DNA of 64,000 nucleotides from Rhodospirillaceae bacterium (GTDB taxonomy: Bacteria > Pseudomonadota > Alphaproteobacteria > UBA6615): positions 55,345 through 119,344 of the forward strand of contig PBPM01000108.1 in the NCBI GenBank assembly GCA_002724635.1, in the 5' to 3' direction. Position numbers and translations under genes: made by a program. How positions within the stretch are numbered: position 1 is the first letter of the stretch; the number at the start of each line of letters is the position of its first letter. The notes under the pieces are model-generated. The model saw only the letters and a program-made list of their open reading frames with translations. It ran no database searches and was not told where the DNA came from. Of the stretch, positions 49,237-59,050 are shown in pieces.

Positions 49237-50660
49237 ATGGCACCTCCGACCGTGTGCGGCACGAAACCGGGGATGCCGATGACCGCCGCGCGGAATGCCT
49301 CGCCGCGCGCCTCGAAGTTCGGATACTGATCGAAGGAGGCGCAGGCCGGAGACAGCAGGATCACGGCTTCACCGTCTGCCATCTCCGTCGCCTGTGCCAG
49401 CGCGGTGGCGAGATCACCCGAAACCGTTACCGGAACCCTACCGCGCAGGGTCTCGGCGAAATCGTTGGCCGCTGCGCCGATCAGAAAGGCGTGGCGTACC
49501 CGTTCGAATAGTGGTTCCAGCGGCGTGATGCCGGCGTCCTTGGCTATCCCGCCAGCGATCCAATAGATGTCGTCGTAGGCGGCGAGTGCGTGAGCGGCTG
49601 CCTCGGCGTTGGTCGCCTTTGAATCGTTGACAAACTTGAGCGTACCGCAGGTACCCAGTAGCTCCTGCCTGTGGGCGAGGCCGGGAAAATCGGCGATGGC
49701 GCCCGTGATCCCGGCGCGTGTTTCCGCCGTGTGGTCATTCACGATGGCGCTGACGGCTGTATAGGCGGCGGCCACATTTTGGGCGTTGTGCACGCCGGAC
49801 AAGGCGGACAGTGCATTCATGTCGATCACCGGCTCGGCGAGACCGTCGCGATCATCGATAATCCAGTTGTCTTTCAGGTAGACGCCGCCCGTGCAGGCGC
49901 CGCGCGTCGAAACGGGCGTCATCGCTGCGCTGTTGCGGGCGCTGACCTCGTCAAAGACAGCGCGTGAATAGGTGTCGTCAATGCCCATGATTGCGGACTG
50001 GCTCTTGTCCTGCCCGTCGAAGATCCGGCGCTTCGCGGCGGCATAGCGATCCATGCCACCATGCCGGTCGAGATGGTCCGGCGTTATATTCAGCAAGACC
50101 GCGACGTCGAACACGGCGCGCGGCAGTAGTTCCAGTTGATAGGAGGACAGCTCGAGGACGTAGACCCCGTCGCGTCCAAGTGCATCGAGCGAGAGCGCCG
50201 GCGCACCGATATTGCCGCCGACGGCGCTGATGATCTCGAGCTGCGCCAGAATGTGGCCGACAAGGGCCGTGGTGGTCGACTTGCCGTTCGTGCCCGAGAT
50301 CCCGACGTAGCGCGCGTCGGGTGCGGCCCGGGTGAGAAGCTCGATGTCGCAGAGAATTTCGCAGTCGGCCGCGCGCGCACGTGCGACAACGGGATGAGTG
50401 GTCGGGTGGCCCTGGGGAATGCCCGGGCTCAGTACCAGCATGTCGATCTCGTCGAACCCGGCGGCCTCGAGATTATAAGGGGCGAGCCCGCGCGCCGCCG
50501 CACCGTTGCGGCGGTTCTCGTTGTCGTCCCATGGCAGAACGCGCGCGCCAGCACGCCGCAGCGCATCTGCGGCGCTCATTCCGGATATGCCGAGGCCCAG
50601 CACGGCGATCGTATGATCTTCATGCGCCGCGAGGTCGAGCATGTTAGAGTTTGCCGACAT
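49233..50660 (-). CDS. murD: UDP-N-acetylmuramoyl-L-alanine--D-glutamate ligase
   Basis: A 475-aa Mur ligase that adds D-Glu to UDP-MurNAc-L-Ala. IAVLGLGISGMSAADALRRAG near residue 18 is the N-terminal nucleotide fold, VGISGTNGKSTTTALVGHIL near 118 the ATP loop, LELSSYQLEL near 162 the MurD-specific motif, LNITPDHLDRHGGMDRYAAAK near 188, HNAQNVAAAY near 290 and FVNDSKATNAEAAAHAL near 335, another MurD hallmark. It follows mraY by four bases and overlaps ftsW. Confidence 0.97.
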   Translation of the reverse strand: MSANSNMLDLAAHEDHTIAVLGLGISGMSAADALRRAGARVLPWDDNENRRNGAAARGLAPYNLEAAGFDEIDMLVLSPGIPQGHPTTHPVVARARAADCEILCDIELLTRAAPDARYVGISGTNGKSTTTALVGHILAQLEIISAVGGNIGAPALSLDALGRDGVYVLELSSYQLELLPRAVFDVAVLLNITPDHLDRHGGMDRYAAAKRRIFDGQDKSQSAIMGIDDTYSRAVFDEVSARNSAAMTPVSTRGACTGGVYLKDNWIIDDRDGLAEPVIDMNALSALSGVHNAQNVAAAYTAVSAIVNDHTAETRAGITGAIADFPGLAHRQELLGTCGTLKFVNDSKATNAEAAAHALAAYDDIYWIAGGIAKDAGITPLEPLFERVRHAFLIGAAANDFAETLRGRVPVTVSGDLATALAQATEMADGEAVILLSPACASFDQYPNFEARGEAFRAAVIGIPGFVPHTVGGAI

Positions 50661-50664
50661 GGGG

Positions 50665-51750
50665 CTACCGCAGCTTCAGTGTGGCGAGCCCGATCAGGGC
50701 CAGCACAGTCGCGATAATCCAGAAGCGGATCACGATGGTGGGCTCGGCCCAGCCCTTCTGCTCGAAGTGATGATGCAGGGGGGCCATGCGGAAAACCCGT
50801 TTGCCAGTCAACTTGTATGAGCCGACCTGAACGATCACGGAGACGGTCTCGAGGACGAACAGCCCGCCGATGATCGCAAGGACCAGCTCATGTTTGGTCA
50901 CGACCGCGATCCCGCCAAGCGCGCCGCCCATGGACAGAGAGCCCGTGTCACCCATAAACACCATGGCTGGCGGCGCGTTGAACCACAGAAAACCCAGTCC
51001 TGCGCCGACCAGAGCGCCACAGAACACGGCAAGCTCGCCCGCGCCCGGAACCGAGAAGATCAGTAGATAGTTCGAGAAGACGACGTTGCCGGCCACGTAG
51101 GCGATTAGGCCAAAGCAGCCCGCTGCGATCATCACGGGCACGATGGCAAGCCCGTCGAGACCGTCGGTCAGGTTGACGGAGTTGGAGGCGCCTACGATCA
51201 CGAAGATCGCGAACGGAACAAAGAACCAGCTGAGATCGAGCAGAAAATTCTTTACGAAAGGAAGAGCCAGCGTGGTCGCCAGAGGCTCGGGCGTCAGCCG
51301 CATGATCCAGAAGGTGGCGATGCCGGCGACCACGATCTCAGCCAGCAGGCGCGCCTGTGCGGGGATGCCCTTCGACTTGGAGTGGGTGAGTTTCTGGTAG
51401 TCGTCGGCGAAGCCGATCGCGCCGAAGCCGACGGTGATAAGCAGCAGGGCCCAGACATAGCCGTTGGTGAGGTCGGCCCAAAGCAGCGTGCTGACGATGA
51501 TCGCCAGTAGGATAAGGAAGCCACCCATGGTTGGTGTGCCGGCCTTCTTGAAATGGGTCGCCGGCCCGTCCTTGCGAATCGGCTGACCCTCGGGCTGCTG
51601 CTGGCGTAGCCAGCCGATTACCCGAGGGCCGAAGAGGAAGGCCACGATCAGGGCGGTTACCACCGCGGCCCCGGCCCGGAAAGTCAGGGAGTTGAAAAGA
51701 TTGAACAGGATGAACTGGTCGGCAAGCGGCGCGAGGAGGTTAAACAGCAT
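50665..51750 (-). CDS. mraY: Phospho-N-acetylmuramoyl-pentapeptide transferase MraY
   Basis: A 361-aa inner-membrane enzyme that makes lipid I from UDP-MurNAc-pentapeptide and undecaprenyl phosphate. Ten helices can be traced. Conserved loops: [20 protein letters not shown] near residue 65-85, [17 protein letters not shown] near 115 (magnesium-binding DD), [17 protein letters not shown] near 190 (NxxNxxDGLDG), [19 protein letters not shown] near 265, and [14 protein letters not shown] near 325. The ATG at 51750 lies inside the end of murF (11-base overlap). Confidence 0.97.
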   Translation of the reverse strand: MLFNLLAPLADQFILFNLFNSLTFRAGAAVVTALIVAFLFGPRVIGWLRQQQPEGQPIRKDGPATHFKKAGTPTMGGFLILLAIIVSTLLWADLTNGYVWALLLITVGFGAIGFADDYQKLTHSKSKGIPAQARLLAEIVVAGIATFWIMRLTPEPLATTLALPFVKNFLLDLSWFFVPFAIFVIVGASNSVNLTDGLDGLAIVPVMIAAGCFGLIAYVAGNVVFSNYLLIFSVPGAGELAVFCGALVGAGLGFLWFNAPPAMVFMGDTGSLSMGGALGGIAVVTKHELVLAIIGGLFVLETVSVIVQVGSYKLTGKRVFRMAPLHHHFEQKGWAEPTIVIRFWIIATVLALIGLATLKLR

Positions 51751-53176
51751 TGTTGGTCTCCAGTCTGCCGTCCGTGTCGAGGGCACAAAGTGCATCGACG
51801 ACCACTGCCATGCGGCTTCCGAGCGATCCCTTGATCAGAACGACATCACCTGCCGTGACGGCTTGGCAGACTGGGCCCGCGAGGGCCTGCGAATCCGCTG
51901 CTGTGCCGCCGCGCATGGCCGCGGGGAGGGCGTCGTCGAGCGCCGCCATGTTGGTGCCGGCGCAGAACACTTGGTCGACCCGGTTGGCCGCAAGGTCGTT
52001 CGCGAGCCCGGCATGCAGGCTTGCACTGGCATCGCCGAGTTCGAGCATGTCGCCCAGCACCGCGATTCGGCGCCCGCCCGTCGCCGGCTGGCTGTCGCCG
52101 AGTACCGCGAAGGCCGCGCGCATGGACGCCGGGCTCGCGTTGTAACTATCGTCGATCACCGTCAGAACGCCGTCGCGCAGCTGCACGCCGATCCGTGTGC
52201 CGCGCCCCTTGGGCGGTGTCAGTTCCGCTAATGCCTGTGCCGCTAGGTCGATATCACCATCCAGCGCGGACACGGTTCCGAGCACGGTCAGGGAGTTCTG
52301 CACCCAATGGCGCCCCGGCACGTTGAGACGGTAGTGAATGATCCGATCGTTGAGCTGCGCCGTCACGTTGCTGCCGGCATCGTCGCTCTCGCAGGTGGAC
52401 AGGTGAATGTCGGCCTCGGGGTGAGCCCCGAACCCGACTACCTCTTTTAGGCCGCATGCCTGCGCGCGGGTCGACAGCATGGCGAAATAGACATTGTCGC
52501 GATTGAGCACGGCGATCCCCTGCTGGCACATGCCTTCGAAGATTTCCGCCTTGGCGTCGGCGATCCCGGCGACGTGATCGAAGAATTCGAGATGAACCGC
52601 GGCGATTGTCGTGATCACGCCGATATCGGGGCGCACGAGCAGCGACAGTTCGGAAATTTCACCGGCATGATTCATGCCCATCTCGACGACCGCGTAATTC
52701 ACGTCGCGTGGCATGCGCGCAAGCGTCAGCGGGACGCCGATTTGATTGTTTAGGTTGCCGAGCGTCGCATGGGTTGTTCCCAGCGCCCCGAGCGCGAGGC
52801 CTATCGCCTCTTTCGTGCTGGTTTTGCCTACCGATCCGGTAACCGCGACAACCGGCGCCGTGCAGCGGTCGCGGGCTGCGCGTCCTAGGTTGTTGAGGGC
52901 ATGCAGCCCGTCGTCGACCCGCACCAGCGGCCGGCTCGCGTAGTCCATGTCGCGAGAAACGACCGCGGCTGCGGCGCCGGCACGGAAGGCGTCCGGCAGG
53001 AAGTCGTGACCGTCGAGATTCTCCCCCGAGAAGGCGATGAACAGGTCGCCGGGCCGGCAGGTGCGGCTGTCGATCGACACGCCGCTGGCATGCCAGTCCA
53101 CATCGGAGGGGCCGGCAACTCCGCCGGTGGCGGAGAGCACCTCGTCGCGCGTCCAGAGGGGGTGGGGTGACATCAT
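51740..53176 (-). CDS. murF: UDP-N-acetylmuramoyl-tripeptide--D-alanyl-D-alanine ligase
   Basis: A 478-aa Mur ligase that adds D-Ala-D-Ala, completing the pentapeptide. ATP loop [20 protein letters not shown] near residue 110, [15 protein letters not shown] near 163 (MurF-type), the [24 protein letters not shown] stretch near 193-216, [14 protein letters not shown] near 290, and [19 protein letters not shown] near 340 (MurF hallmark). It overlaps murE by ATGA and mraY by 11 bases. Confidence 0.97.
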   Translation of the reverse strand: MMSPHPLWTRDEVLSATGGVAGPSDVDWHASGVSIDSRTCRPGDLFIAFSGENLDGHDFLPDAFRAGAAAAVVSRDMDYASRPLVRVDDGLHALNNLGRAARDRCTAPVVAVTGSVGKTSTKEAIGLALGALGTTHATLGNLNNQIGVPLTLARMPRDVNYAVVEMGMNHAGEISELSLLVRPDIGVITTIAAVHLEFFDHVAGIADAKAEIFEGMCQQGIAVLNRDNVYFAMLSTRAQACGLKEVVGFGAHPEADIHLSTCESDDAGSNVTAQLNDRIIHYRLNVPGRHWVQNSLTVLGTVSALDGDIDLAAQALAELTPPKGRGTRIGVQLRDGVLTVIDDSYNASPASMRAAFAVLGDSQPATGGRRIAVLGDMLELGDASASLHAGLANDLAANRVDQVFCAGTNMAALDDALPAAMRGGTAADSQALAGPVCQAVTAGDVVLIKGSLGSRMAVVVDALCALDTDGRLETNNAV

Positions 53177-54660
53177 GCCCCGACCTCCCCACCGTGTTCG
53201 GCAAGAATGTCCGCGGCGACCGAGACGTCATCGAAGGGAAGGGTTTCTTGCCCCACGATCTGGCCCTGCTCATGGCCCTTGCCTGCGATCACAAGGATGT
53301 CGCCTGCCTGGAGTGCCAAAATGCCGGCGCGGATCGCAGCCGCGCGGTCGCCGATATCGTCCGCGCTGGAACATCCTGTAAGGATTTGTCGGCGGATCGT
53401 CTTGGGGTCCTCGCGGCGCGGATTGTCGTCGGTTACGATGACGCGGTCGGCTTGTTTCTCCGCAACGTCTCCCATGATCGGCCGCTTGCCAGGGTCTCGA
53501 TCGCCCCCGGCGCCGAAGACCAAGTGTAGCCGCCCATCCACATGGGGGCGGATTGCGCTCAGCGCGGTTCGCAGGGCGTCGGGTGTATGCGCGTAATCGA
53601 CATAGACTTGGGCGCCGTTGTCCAGTGCGCCAACGCGTTGCATGCGGCCGCGAACGCCCGTCAGATGGGCAAGGGTCGCGAAGGCATCGACTATATCGGT
53701 GCCGGTCTCCGCCACGAGGCCGAGGGCGGCGAGCACGTTGTAGGCTTGGAAACCGCCGACCAGATTGAGTCGCGTCTCGAGGCTCTGGTCCTTCACGGTG
53801 ATGCAAAGCCGCAGCCCGTCGGGCAGGGCCGAGACGTCGGCGATGTGGATATCGCTGGTCTGGATCCCGAAACTGCGCACGCGGTGGCCAGCGCTGCGAC
53901 AAATCTCCGCGAACGTCTCGAAATGGGTCGAGTCCGCATTGAGTACAGCGGCGCCGTCGACCGGAAGCAGATGACGGAAAAGGCGCATCTTCGCGTTGAG
54001 GTAATTCTCCTCGCTCCTGTGATAGTCGAGGTGATCGCGGCTGAGATTGGTGAAGGCGGCGGCGGCGAACCGCACCCCGTCGAGTCGGTACTGCTCAAGC
54101 CCGTGGGAGGATGCCTCGAGCGCCAAGTGATCTATGCCCGATGTCGCCATCCGGGATAGGGTAGAGTGCAGTGCGACTGGATCCGGGGTCGTGAGACTGG
54201 ACCCGAACCTGAAACCGTCCGCGTCCACGCCAAGGGTGCCGATAGCGCCAGAGGTATGCCCGAGCAGGCGCCAGATCTGGCACGCGAAGCCGGCGACCGA
54301 GGATTTCCCGTTGGTGCCGGTGACGCCCACCACATGCTTGGGCTGTATTTCGTAAAAGCGGGCGGCGAACTGAGACAACCGCCAGCGTGGGTTCTCGTCA
54401 GTGATCAGACAGGGCGTGTTCTCGGCCAGATTATCGATCTGAGTGCCCTCGGGCGCCAGGATCGCTGATGCGCCGCGGGCCATCGCATCGCCGATGAAGT
54501 CACGGCCATCAGCGCCCGAATTCGCCGACGCGCTGGGCAGGGCCGCGAACAAGTATCCCGGGCGCACCCGCCGGCTGTCGTCGGTAAGACCCAAGATCTC
54601 CGCGTCGTGCATTCGCGGATCGACCATCGCTATATCGAACGCCAGTTCAGTTAACCGCAT
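53173..54660 (-). CDS. murE: UDP-N-acetylmuramoyl-L-alanyl-D-glutamate--2,6-diaminopimelate ligase
   Basis: A 495-aa Mur ligase that adds the third residue of the stem peptide. DSRRVRPGYLFAALP near residue 28, ATP loop VVGVTGTNGKSSVAGFACQI near 110, TTPDPVALHSTLSRM near 155, LEASSHGLEQYRLDG near 178 and NLSRDHLDYHRSEENYLNAK near 203. The acceptor-selecting motif DNPRREDPKTI near 405 is the DNPR form that binds meso-diaminopimelate, so this cell has the usual Gram-negative peptidoglycan. The ATG at 54660 lies inside the ftsI end (14-base overlap). Confidence 0.97.
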   Translation of the reverse strand: MRLTELAFDIAMVDPRMHDAEILGLTDDSRRVRPGYLFAALPSASANSGADGRDFIGDAMARGASAILAPEGTQIDNLAENTPCLITDENPRWRLSQFAARFYEIQPKHVVGVTGTNGKSSVAGFACQIWRLLGHTSGAIGTLGVDADGFRFGSSLTTPDPVALHSTLSRMATSGIDHLALEASSHGLEQYRLDGVRFAAAAFTNLSRDHLDYHRSEENYLNAKMRLFRHLLPVDGAAVLNADSTHFETFAEICRSAGHRVRSFGIQTSDIHIADVSALPDGLRLCITVKDQSLETRLNLVGGFQAYNVLAALGLVAETGTDIVDAFATLAHLTGVRGRMQRVGALDNGAQVYVDYAHTPDALRTALSAIRPHVDGRLHLVFGAGGDRDPGKRPIMGDVAEKQADRVIVTDDNPRREDPKTIRRQILTGCSSADDIGDRAAAIRAGILALQAGDILVIAGKGHEQGQIVGQETLPFDDVSVAADILAEHGGEVGA

Positions 54661-56341
54661 CTGACCGGTTCCCAATTGCCGGCTGCGCGTTAATGTTGGC
54701 GGCTTGGCGGATGTTGGGTGCTATTTCGTCGAGCGGCGCGATGCCGAATAGCGGGGCCATGCGGGCAACGACGCCCTTCACGACCGGCGCAGCGGTCCAG
54801 CCGCCGGTGGCGTAGCCGTCGCTTTCCTTGATGCCCGTGGGCTCATCGAGCATGGCGAAGACGAGGAAGCGGGGGGCGGTGACCGGATAAACGCCCACGA
54901 AGGACGAGATCAGCGCGTTGCGCTTGTAGGCGCCGTTTACCTGTTTCTCGGCGGTACCGGTCTTGCCGCCGACCAGATAACCCTCGGCGTCGGCATTGCG
55001 GCCGGTACCGTTTTCGACCACGAGGCGCAGAAGCCGGCGCATTCGGTCGGACGTCTCGGCCGAGAACACCTGGATGCCGTCTGACCGCTTTGCGTAATGT
55101 CCAACAAGCGTCGCCGGGCGCAGGATGCCGCCGTTGACCGTGGCGGCGACGGCGCTCGCCAGATGGAGCGGACTCACCGCGATGCCGTGTCCAAACGAGA
55201 TCGTCATCGCGCTGATCTCGCGCCAGCGCGTTGGATATATCGGCTGCGCCTGTTCTGGCAGCTCGATGCTTGTGCGTCGCAGGAGGCCGAGACGGCCGAG
55301 ATACCGGCGCTGATCCTCCGACCCGATGTCGATTGCGATCTTGGCGGAGCCGATATTGGACGAATGCTGAAAGATCTCCGGGACCGAGAGCCAGCGCTTC
55401 TTGGGATGGAAGTCCGAGATGGTGAAACGCGAGACGCGGATCGGATTGGTGGCATCATAACGGCTGGCGAAGGAGGCGACGCCGGTTTCCAGCGCGATCG
55501 CGTGGTTGAAAATTTTGAACACCGAGCCGAGCTCGTAGACGCCGAGGGTCATCCGGTTGAACCGTGTGTCATCGGACGCCTGTCCGGACGCGTTGGGATC
55601 GAAGTCGGGCAGCGAGACCATCGCCACGACCTCGCCGCTGTTGACATCGAGGACGATGCCGCCGCCGCCGATGGCTTTGAACTTCTCGATCTGGCTGGAG
55701 AGCTCCTGCCGAAGGATCTGCTGCACACGGATATCGAGGGACAGCTGCAGCGGTATCTCGGCGCCGGCGATCGCGGCGTCCATACTCTTCTCGATGCCCG
55801 CCAGGCCCACATTGTCTACATCGGTGAAGCCGACAATATGTCCGGCGAGGTGGCCATGCGGGTAGACGCGCCGCTCTTCCTGTTCGAAGTCGAGTCCGGG
55901 AATGCCCAGCCGGTTGACTTCGAACTGCTGGCGCGGCGTGAGATTGCGGCGCAGCCAGACGAAGCTCTTGTCCGCGTGGAGCCGGGCGGCAACGACTTCC
56001 TCGCTCAAATCGGGGAGAATATCGACCAAGCGGCGTGCCACGCTCGACGGTTCATTGATCTTTCGCGGGTTCGCGAAGAGGGATGCGGTCTTCAGGCTGG
56101 TGGCGAGCAGGACGCCGTTGCGATCAACGATGTCGGCCCGGGTCATGCTGGCGGGCCGGGCGATCTCGCGTGACGCGGCGCGGCGCAGATCCTCTGTCTC
56201 GTTGAAGACGGCCAAGTCGAACAGCCGTACGCCGACAACGAAGAAGGCCGCGGCCATCAGCGAGGCGCCCACCAGCAGCCGTGTACGGGCGGTTTCGATT
56301 GCCTGTTTCTTGCTGCTCTCGAAACTGATCCGGCCGTTCAT
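54647..56341 (-). CDS. ftsI: Septal transpeptidase FtsI (penicillin-binding protein 3)
   Basis: A 564-aa class B penicillin-binding protein that cross-links septal peptidoglycan with FtsW. One membrane helix at about 22-43 (LLVGASLMAAAFFVVGVRLF), a dimerisation/pedestal domain (about 60-240; RADIVDRNGVLLATSL), then the transpeptidase domain: active serine in ELGSVFKIFNHA near 285, second motif HSSN near 340, third motif GGKTGTAEK near 460. Length is normal. It overlaps ftsL before it by ATGA. Confidence 0.96.
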   Translation of the reverse strand: MNGRISFESSKKQAIETARTRLLVGASLMAAAFFVVGVRLFDLAVFNETEDLRRAASREIARPASMTRADIVDRNGVLLATSLKTASLFANPRKINEPSSVARRLVDILPDLSEEVVAARLHADKSFVWLRRNLTPRQQFEVNRLGIPGLDFEQEERRVYPHGHLAGHIVGFTDVDNVGLAGIEKSMDAAIAGAEIPLQLSLDIRVQQILRQELSSQIEKFKAIGGGGIVLDVNSGEVVAMVSLPDFDPNASGQASDDTRFNRMTLGVYELGSVFKIFNHAIALETGVASFASRYDATNPIRVSRFTISDFHPKKRWLSVPEIFQHSSNIGSAKIAIDIGSEDQRRYLGRLGLLRRTSIELPEQAQPIYPTRWREISAMTISFGHGIAVSPLHLASAVAATVNGGILRPATLVGHYAKRSDGIQVFSAETSDRMRRLLRLVVENGTGRNADAEGYLVGGKTGTAEKQVNGAYKRNALISSFVGVYPVTAPRFLVFAMLDEPTGIKESDGYATGGWTAAPVVKGVVARMAPLFGIAPLDEIAPNIRQAANINAQPAIGNRSDAVN

Positions 56342-56844
56342 CGCGATTCACTCTCGGATGCACTCGCCGAGGTCGTCAGCACTTCGCGCAGCACGTCGTC
56401 GAGCGACCGCACTAGGTTGGCGCGACCGGCTGCTGTGTTGGCGGTTACCTTTGTTGCCGCTGTATGCGGTGCCGGTGCAGCGGGCTTGGCCTTCGGCGCG
56501 GCGACTGCCACGGCGGGAATGACGGTAGCCGCGATGTCAGATACCGCCGTCTCGGGCAACTCGTTCCGGGTAGTCACGGGGATGGCACCGGTACCCGCGA
56601 TCTGGGAGCCGGAGGTCGGCAGCAGGTCTAAGTGTCGGCGGGTAAGCTCTTCCAGCCGCCCGGGCTGGTTTAGGAAGCTCCATTCAGCACGCAGAACGTG
56701 GATGGCGTCCCGGTCAGCACGAATGTCGCGGTTAAGTTGCGCCAGCTCGTCGTCCAGTTCCGAGACCTCGAAGGCAACCTGGAATAACGTACCGCTGGCT
56801 GCGGCGACAAGCACCATAAGGATGAGGGATGTTGGGCGGATCAT
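56338..56844 (-). CDS. ftsL: FtsL-like small divisome protein
   Basis: A 168-aa bitopic protein between rsmH and ftsI, the position of ftsL. One membrane helix at about 2-22 (TSLILMVLVAAASGTLF), then a coiled coil (VSELDDELAQLNRDIRADRDAI near 25-50) and the short AEWSFLNQPGRLEELTRRHLDL motif near 52-75, all typical of alphaproteobacterial FtsL. The tail of about 80 residues is Ala/Pro-rich and longer than in E. coli (121 aa). It would form the FtsQLB complex. The ATG at 56844 has GGGAGG upstream and overlaps the rsmH stop. The sequence itself is poorly conserved, so the call depends on position. Confidence 0.88.
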   Translation of the reverse strand: MIRPTSLILMVLVAAASGTLFQVAFEVSELDDELAQLNRDIRADRDAIHVLRAEWSFLNQPGRLEELTRRHLDLLPTSGSQIAGTGAIPVTTRNELPETAVSDIAATVIPAVAVAAPKAKPAAPAPHTAATKVTANTAAGRANLVRSLDDVLREVLTTSASASESESR

Positions 56845-57866
56845 CCGGCACCTCCCACCGCGGCCGATTCTTCGCCGCCCCAAGAGGGTTCTGCGGTGCG
56901 TTCTGCCACGCGCAGGCGCGCTGATCGCGCGCGCGCGTTATTTTTGATTTCGCCATCCCCGGGCCGGATGGCTCGGCGCGACACCAAGAGCCAGGCCGGC
57001 GCATGACGTGCCGGCCGGTCGGGAAAGTGGCGCGACCCGCGGCCGCCGCCGCCGCTGCGTGTGCGCAGGAACGACTTCACCCGGCGGTCCTCGAGAGAAT
57101 GAAAGGAGACAATGGCGAGTCGGCCTTCAGGACGCAGGATGCGCTCGGCGGCGACGAGCCCGCGCTGCAGCTCGCCCAGTTCGTCGTTCACATGGATGCG
57201 CAGCGCCTGGAAGGTGCGTGTCGCGGGGTCGATGTGAGTGCTGCGCGACGTGGGGATGGCCGTCCGTACAATGTCCGCGAGCTGGCCGGTCGTCGCAATT
57301 TCGCCGTTACTGCGTGCGGCGACGATCGCGCGCGCGATGCGTTTTGCGTGACGCTCTTCGCCGAGCTCGCGTAAGATTCGTGCGAGGTCGGCCTCGTTGG
57401 CCGTGTTCACCACATCAGCGGCAGACTCGCCCGCGCGTTCCATGCGCATGTCCAACGGGCCGTCACTAGCGAAGGAAAAGCCGCGCTCGGGCGTATCGAT
57501 CTGCGGCGATGAGACGCCGAGGTCGAGGGCAACGCCGTCGACCGCCGAGACCCCTTTTTCACGCAGGAGGGAGTCCATGTCGCCGAAGCGCCCGGCCAAT
57601 AGGTGCAGTTGTCCTGCGTATTGCGCTACAAGATCGGCGTTCCGGGCGATCGCGTCGGGGTCTCGGTCGATGCCCCAGACCGTGCAGTCCGCCGTCTCCA
57701 GAATGCGGCGCGTGTAGCCCCCGCCGCCCAGCGTGCCGTCGACATAGATACCCCCGTCGCGGGGTGCGAGCGCAGTCAGGACTTCTTCGAGGAGCACCGA
57801 TGTGTGCCCGGGAGTCACCGAGACTCCGGATGTGATGGGGTGACGCGATGATTGCGCCGCCGTCAC
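56841..57866 (-). CDS. rsmH: 16S rRNA (cytosine-1402 N4) methyltransferase
   Basis: A 341-aa SAM-dependent enzyme (formerly MraW) that methylates C1402 in the ribosomal P site. HTSVLLEEVLTAL near residue 21, YVDGTLGGGGYTRRIL near 41 (SAM motif I), VDGVALDLGVSSPQID near 108, GFSFASDGPLDMRM near 128, TFQALRIHVNDELGELQRGL near 218 and LAIVSFHSLEDRRVKSFL near 252 are all family motifs. The start is GTG, sharing GTGA with the mraZ stop. Confidence 0.96.
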   Translation of the reverse strand: MTAAQSSRHPITSGVSVTPGHTSVLLEEVLTALAPRDGGIYVDGTLGGGGYTRRILETADCTVWGIDRDPDAIARNADLVAQYAGQLHLLAGRFGDMDSLLREKGVSAVDGVALDLGVSSPQIDTPERGFSFASDGPLDMRMERAGESAADVVNTANEADLARILRELGEERHAKRIARAIVAARSNGEIATTGQLADIVRTAIPTSRSTHIDPATRTFQALRIHVNDELGELQRGLVAAERILRPEGRLAIVSFHSLEDRRVKSFLRTRSGGGGRGSRHFPDRPARHAPAWLLVSRRAIRPGDGEIKNNARARSARLRVAERTAEPSWGGEESAAVGGAG

Positions 57867-58339
57867 GCTTGTCCTCCGTCAATGCCAGGCGGGCTGCCCG
57901 GACGCAAAGTCAGCCCCTTCTCGGCGGCCTGACGAACGGCTTCGGACTGATAGTCAGCGAAGGCCTCGGGATTCCAGATTTCAAACAACGGCCCGCGACC
58001 GACGAAGGCAGCCTTATCGGACAGGCCCGCATGATCGATAAGGGGCTCTGGCAGAATAACCCGGCCCTCCCCGTCGAAGGCCAGCTGTTGAGCGTTGGCG
58101 AAGAGCGCGGCGGTCAGCGTGTCGTGTTCGTCCGAAAACATGTCGTACGCATCGACGCCGGCACCGAGCTTCTCCATCCAGTCGATCCCGCCGCACTGGA
58201 CGGCGGGATGCTTGAAGGACGGGAGCGCAACTATGCCTTGGAACGACTGCCTTGCCAGAACAGTACGAAAAGCCGCAGGAACGGACACCCGTCCCTTGCG
58301 GTCGACCTTGTTGGTGGTGGTCGACAAGAACATCGCCAT
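57863..58339 (-). CDS. mraZ: Transcriptional regulator MraZ
   Basis: A 158-aa protein of the AbrB-like MraZ family, made of two swapped-hairpin repeats: TNKVDRKGRVSVPAAFR near residue 9-25 and the second LAFDGEGRVILPEPLIDHAG near 86-105. MraZ forms a ring that binds TGGGN repeats and represses the dcw operon, including itself. Three such boxes lie in front of the gene, over its promoter. The start could be the first or third codon (both ATG). Confidence 0.96.
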   Translation of the reverse strand: MAMFLSTTTNKVDRKGRVSVPAAFRTVLARQSFQGIVALPSFKHPAVQCGGIDWMEKLGAGVDAYDMFSDEHDTLTAALFANAQQLAFDGEGRVILPEPLIDHAGLSDKAAFVGRGPLFEIWNPEAFADYQSEAVRQAAEKGLTLRPGSPPGIDGGQA

Positions 58340-58350
58340 TGTTTCCGCCC

Positions 58351-58372
58351 GCTGCCGGAAAAACCCGGCAGC
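58351..58372 (-). other. Eight-base-pair hairpin in the mraZ leader
   Basis: GCTGCCGG and CCGGCAGC pair perfectly around a six-base U-rich loop (in the mRNA sense). It lies 11 bases before the mraZ start, next to the ribosome site. No T-run follows, so it is not a terminator; it could affect translation of mraZ. Confidence 0.5.
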
Positions 58373-58409
58373 TCCTGATCTCCCTCTTGCCCCGGCGCAC
58401 GCGCCTAAA

Positions 58410-58450
58410 TGGGATTATTTGGGATATCATGGGATAAATTGGTTCGTCAA
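58410..58450 (-). promoter_or_regulatory. dcw (mraZ) promoter with three MraZ boxes
   Basis: On the plus strand TGGGA occurs at 58410, 58420 and 58430, each ten bases apart, with a partial TGG at 58440. This matches the TGGGN-N5 repeats bound by MraZ. On the minus strand a good -35, TTGACG (58445-58450), is followed after 17-18 bases by ATATCC/TATCCC, which lies in the second box. Repressor binding would cover the -10 region. The rest of the gap to rnpB (58451-58664) shows nothing clear. Confidence 0.75.
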
Positions 58451-58664
58451 CGCCAAAACAAGTAAAAACGACGAAAAATCAGAGTGCTGCATGGAAGCGA
58501 TTTGCGCCGCCAAGTAATCGCGTATTTGCCATGAATGAACGCCTCGCGACCCGCAAAAGAAGGATCGGCGCATAAAGTGGCGGAACTTTGTTCTTGGAAT
58601 GTTCTTTTCTTGGGTGCGAGAACCGAAAGGCTAGACGCGGAAGAGCTGTCAGATTAGGTGGAAA

Positions 58665-59041
<377 letters not shown>

Positions 59042-59050
59042 ATGCCATGC

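Noticed and set aside
55097..56173. A 358-codon open frame antisense to ftsI
   Set aside because: Composition of a shadow frame and a complete opposite-strand gene explain it.
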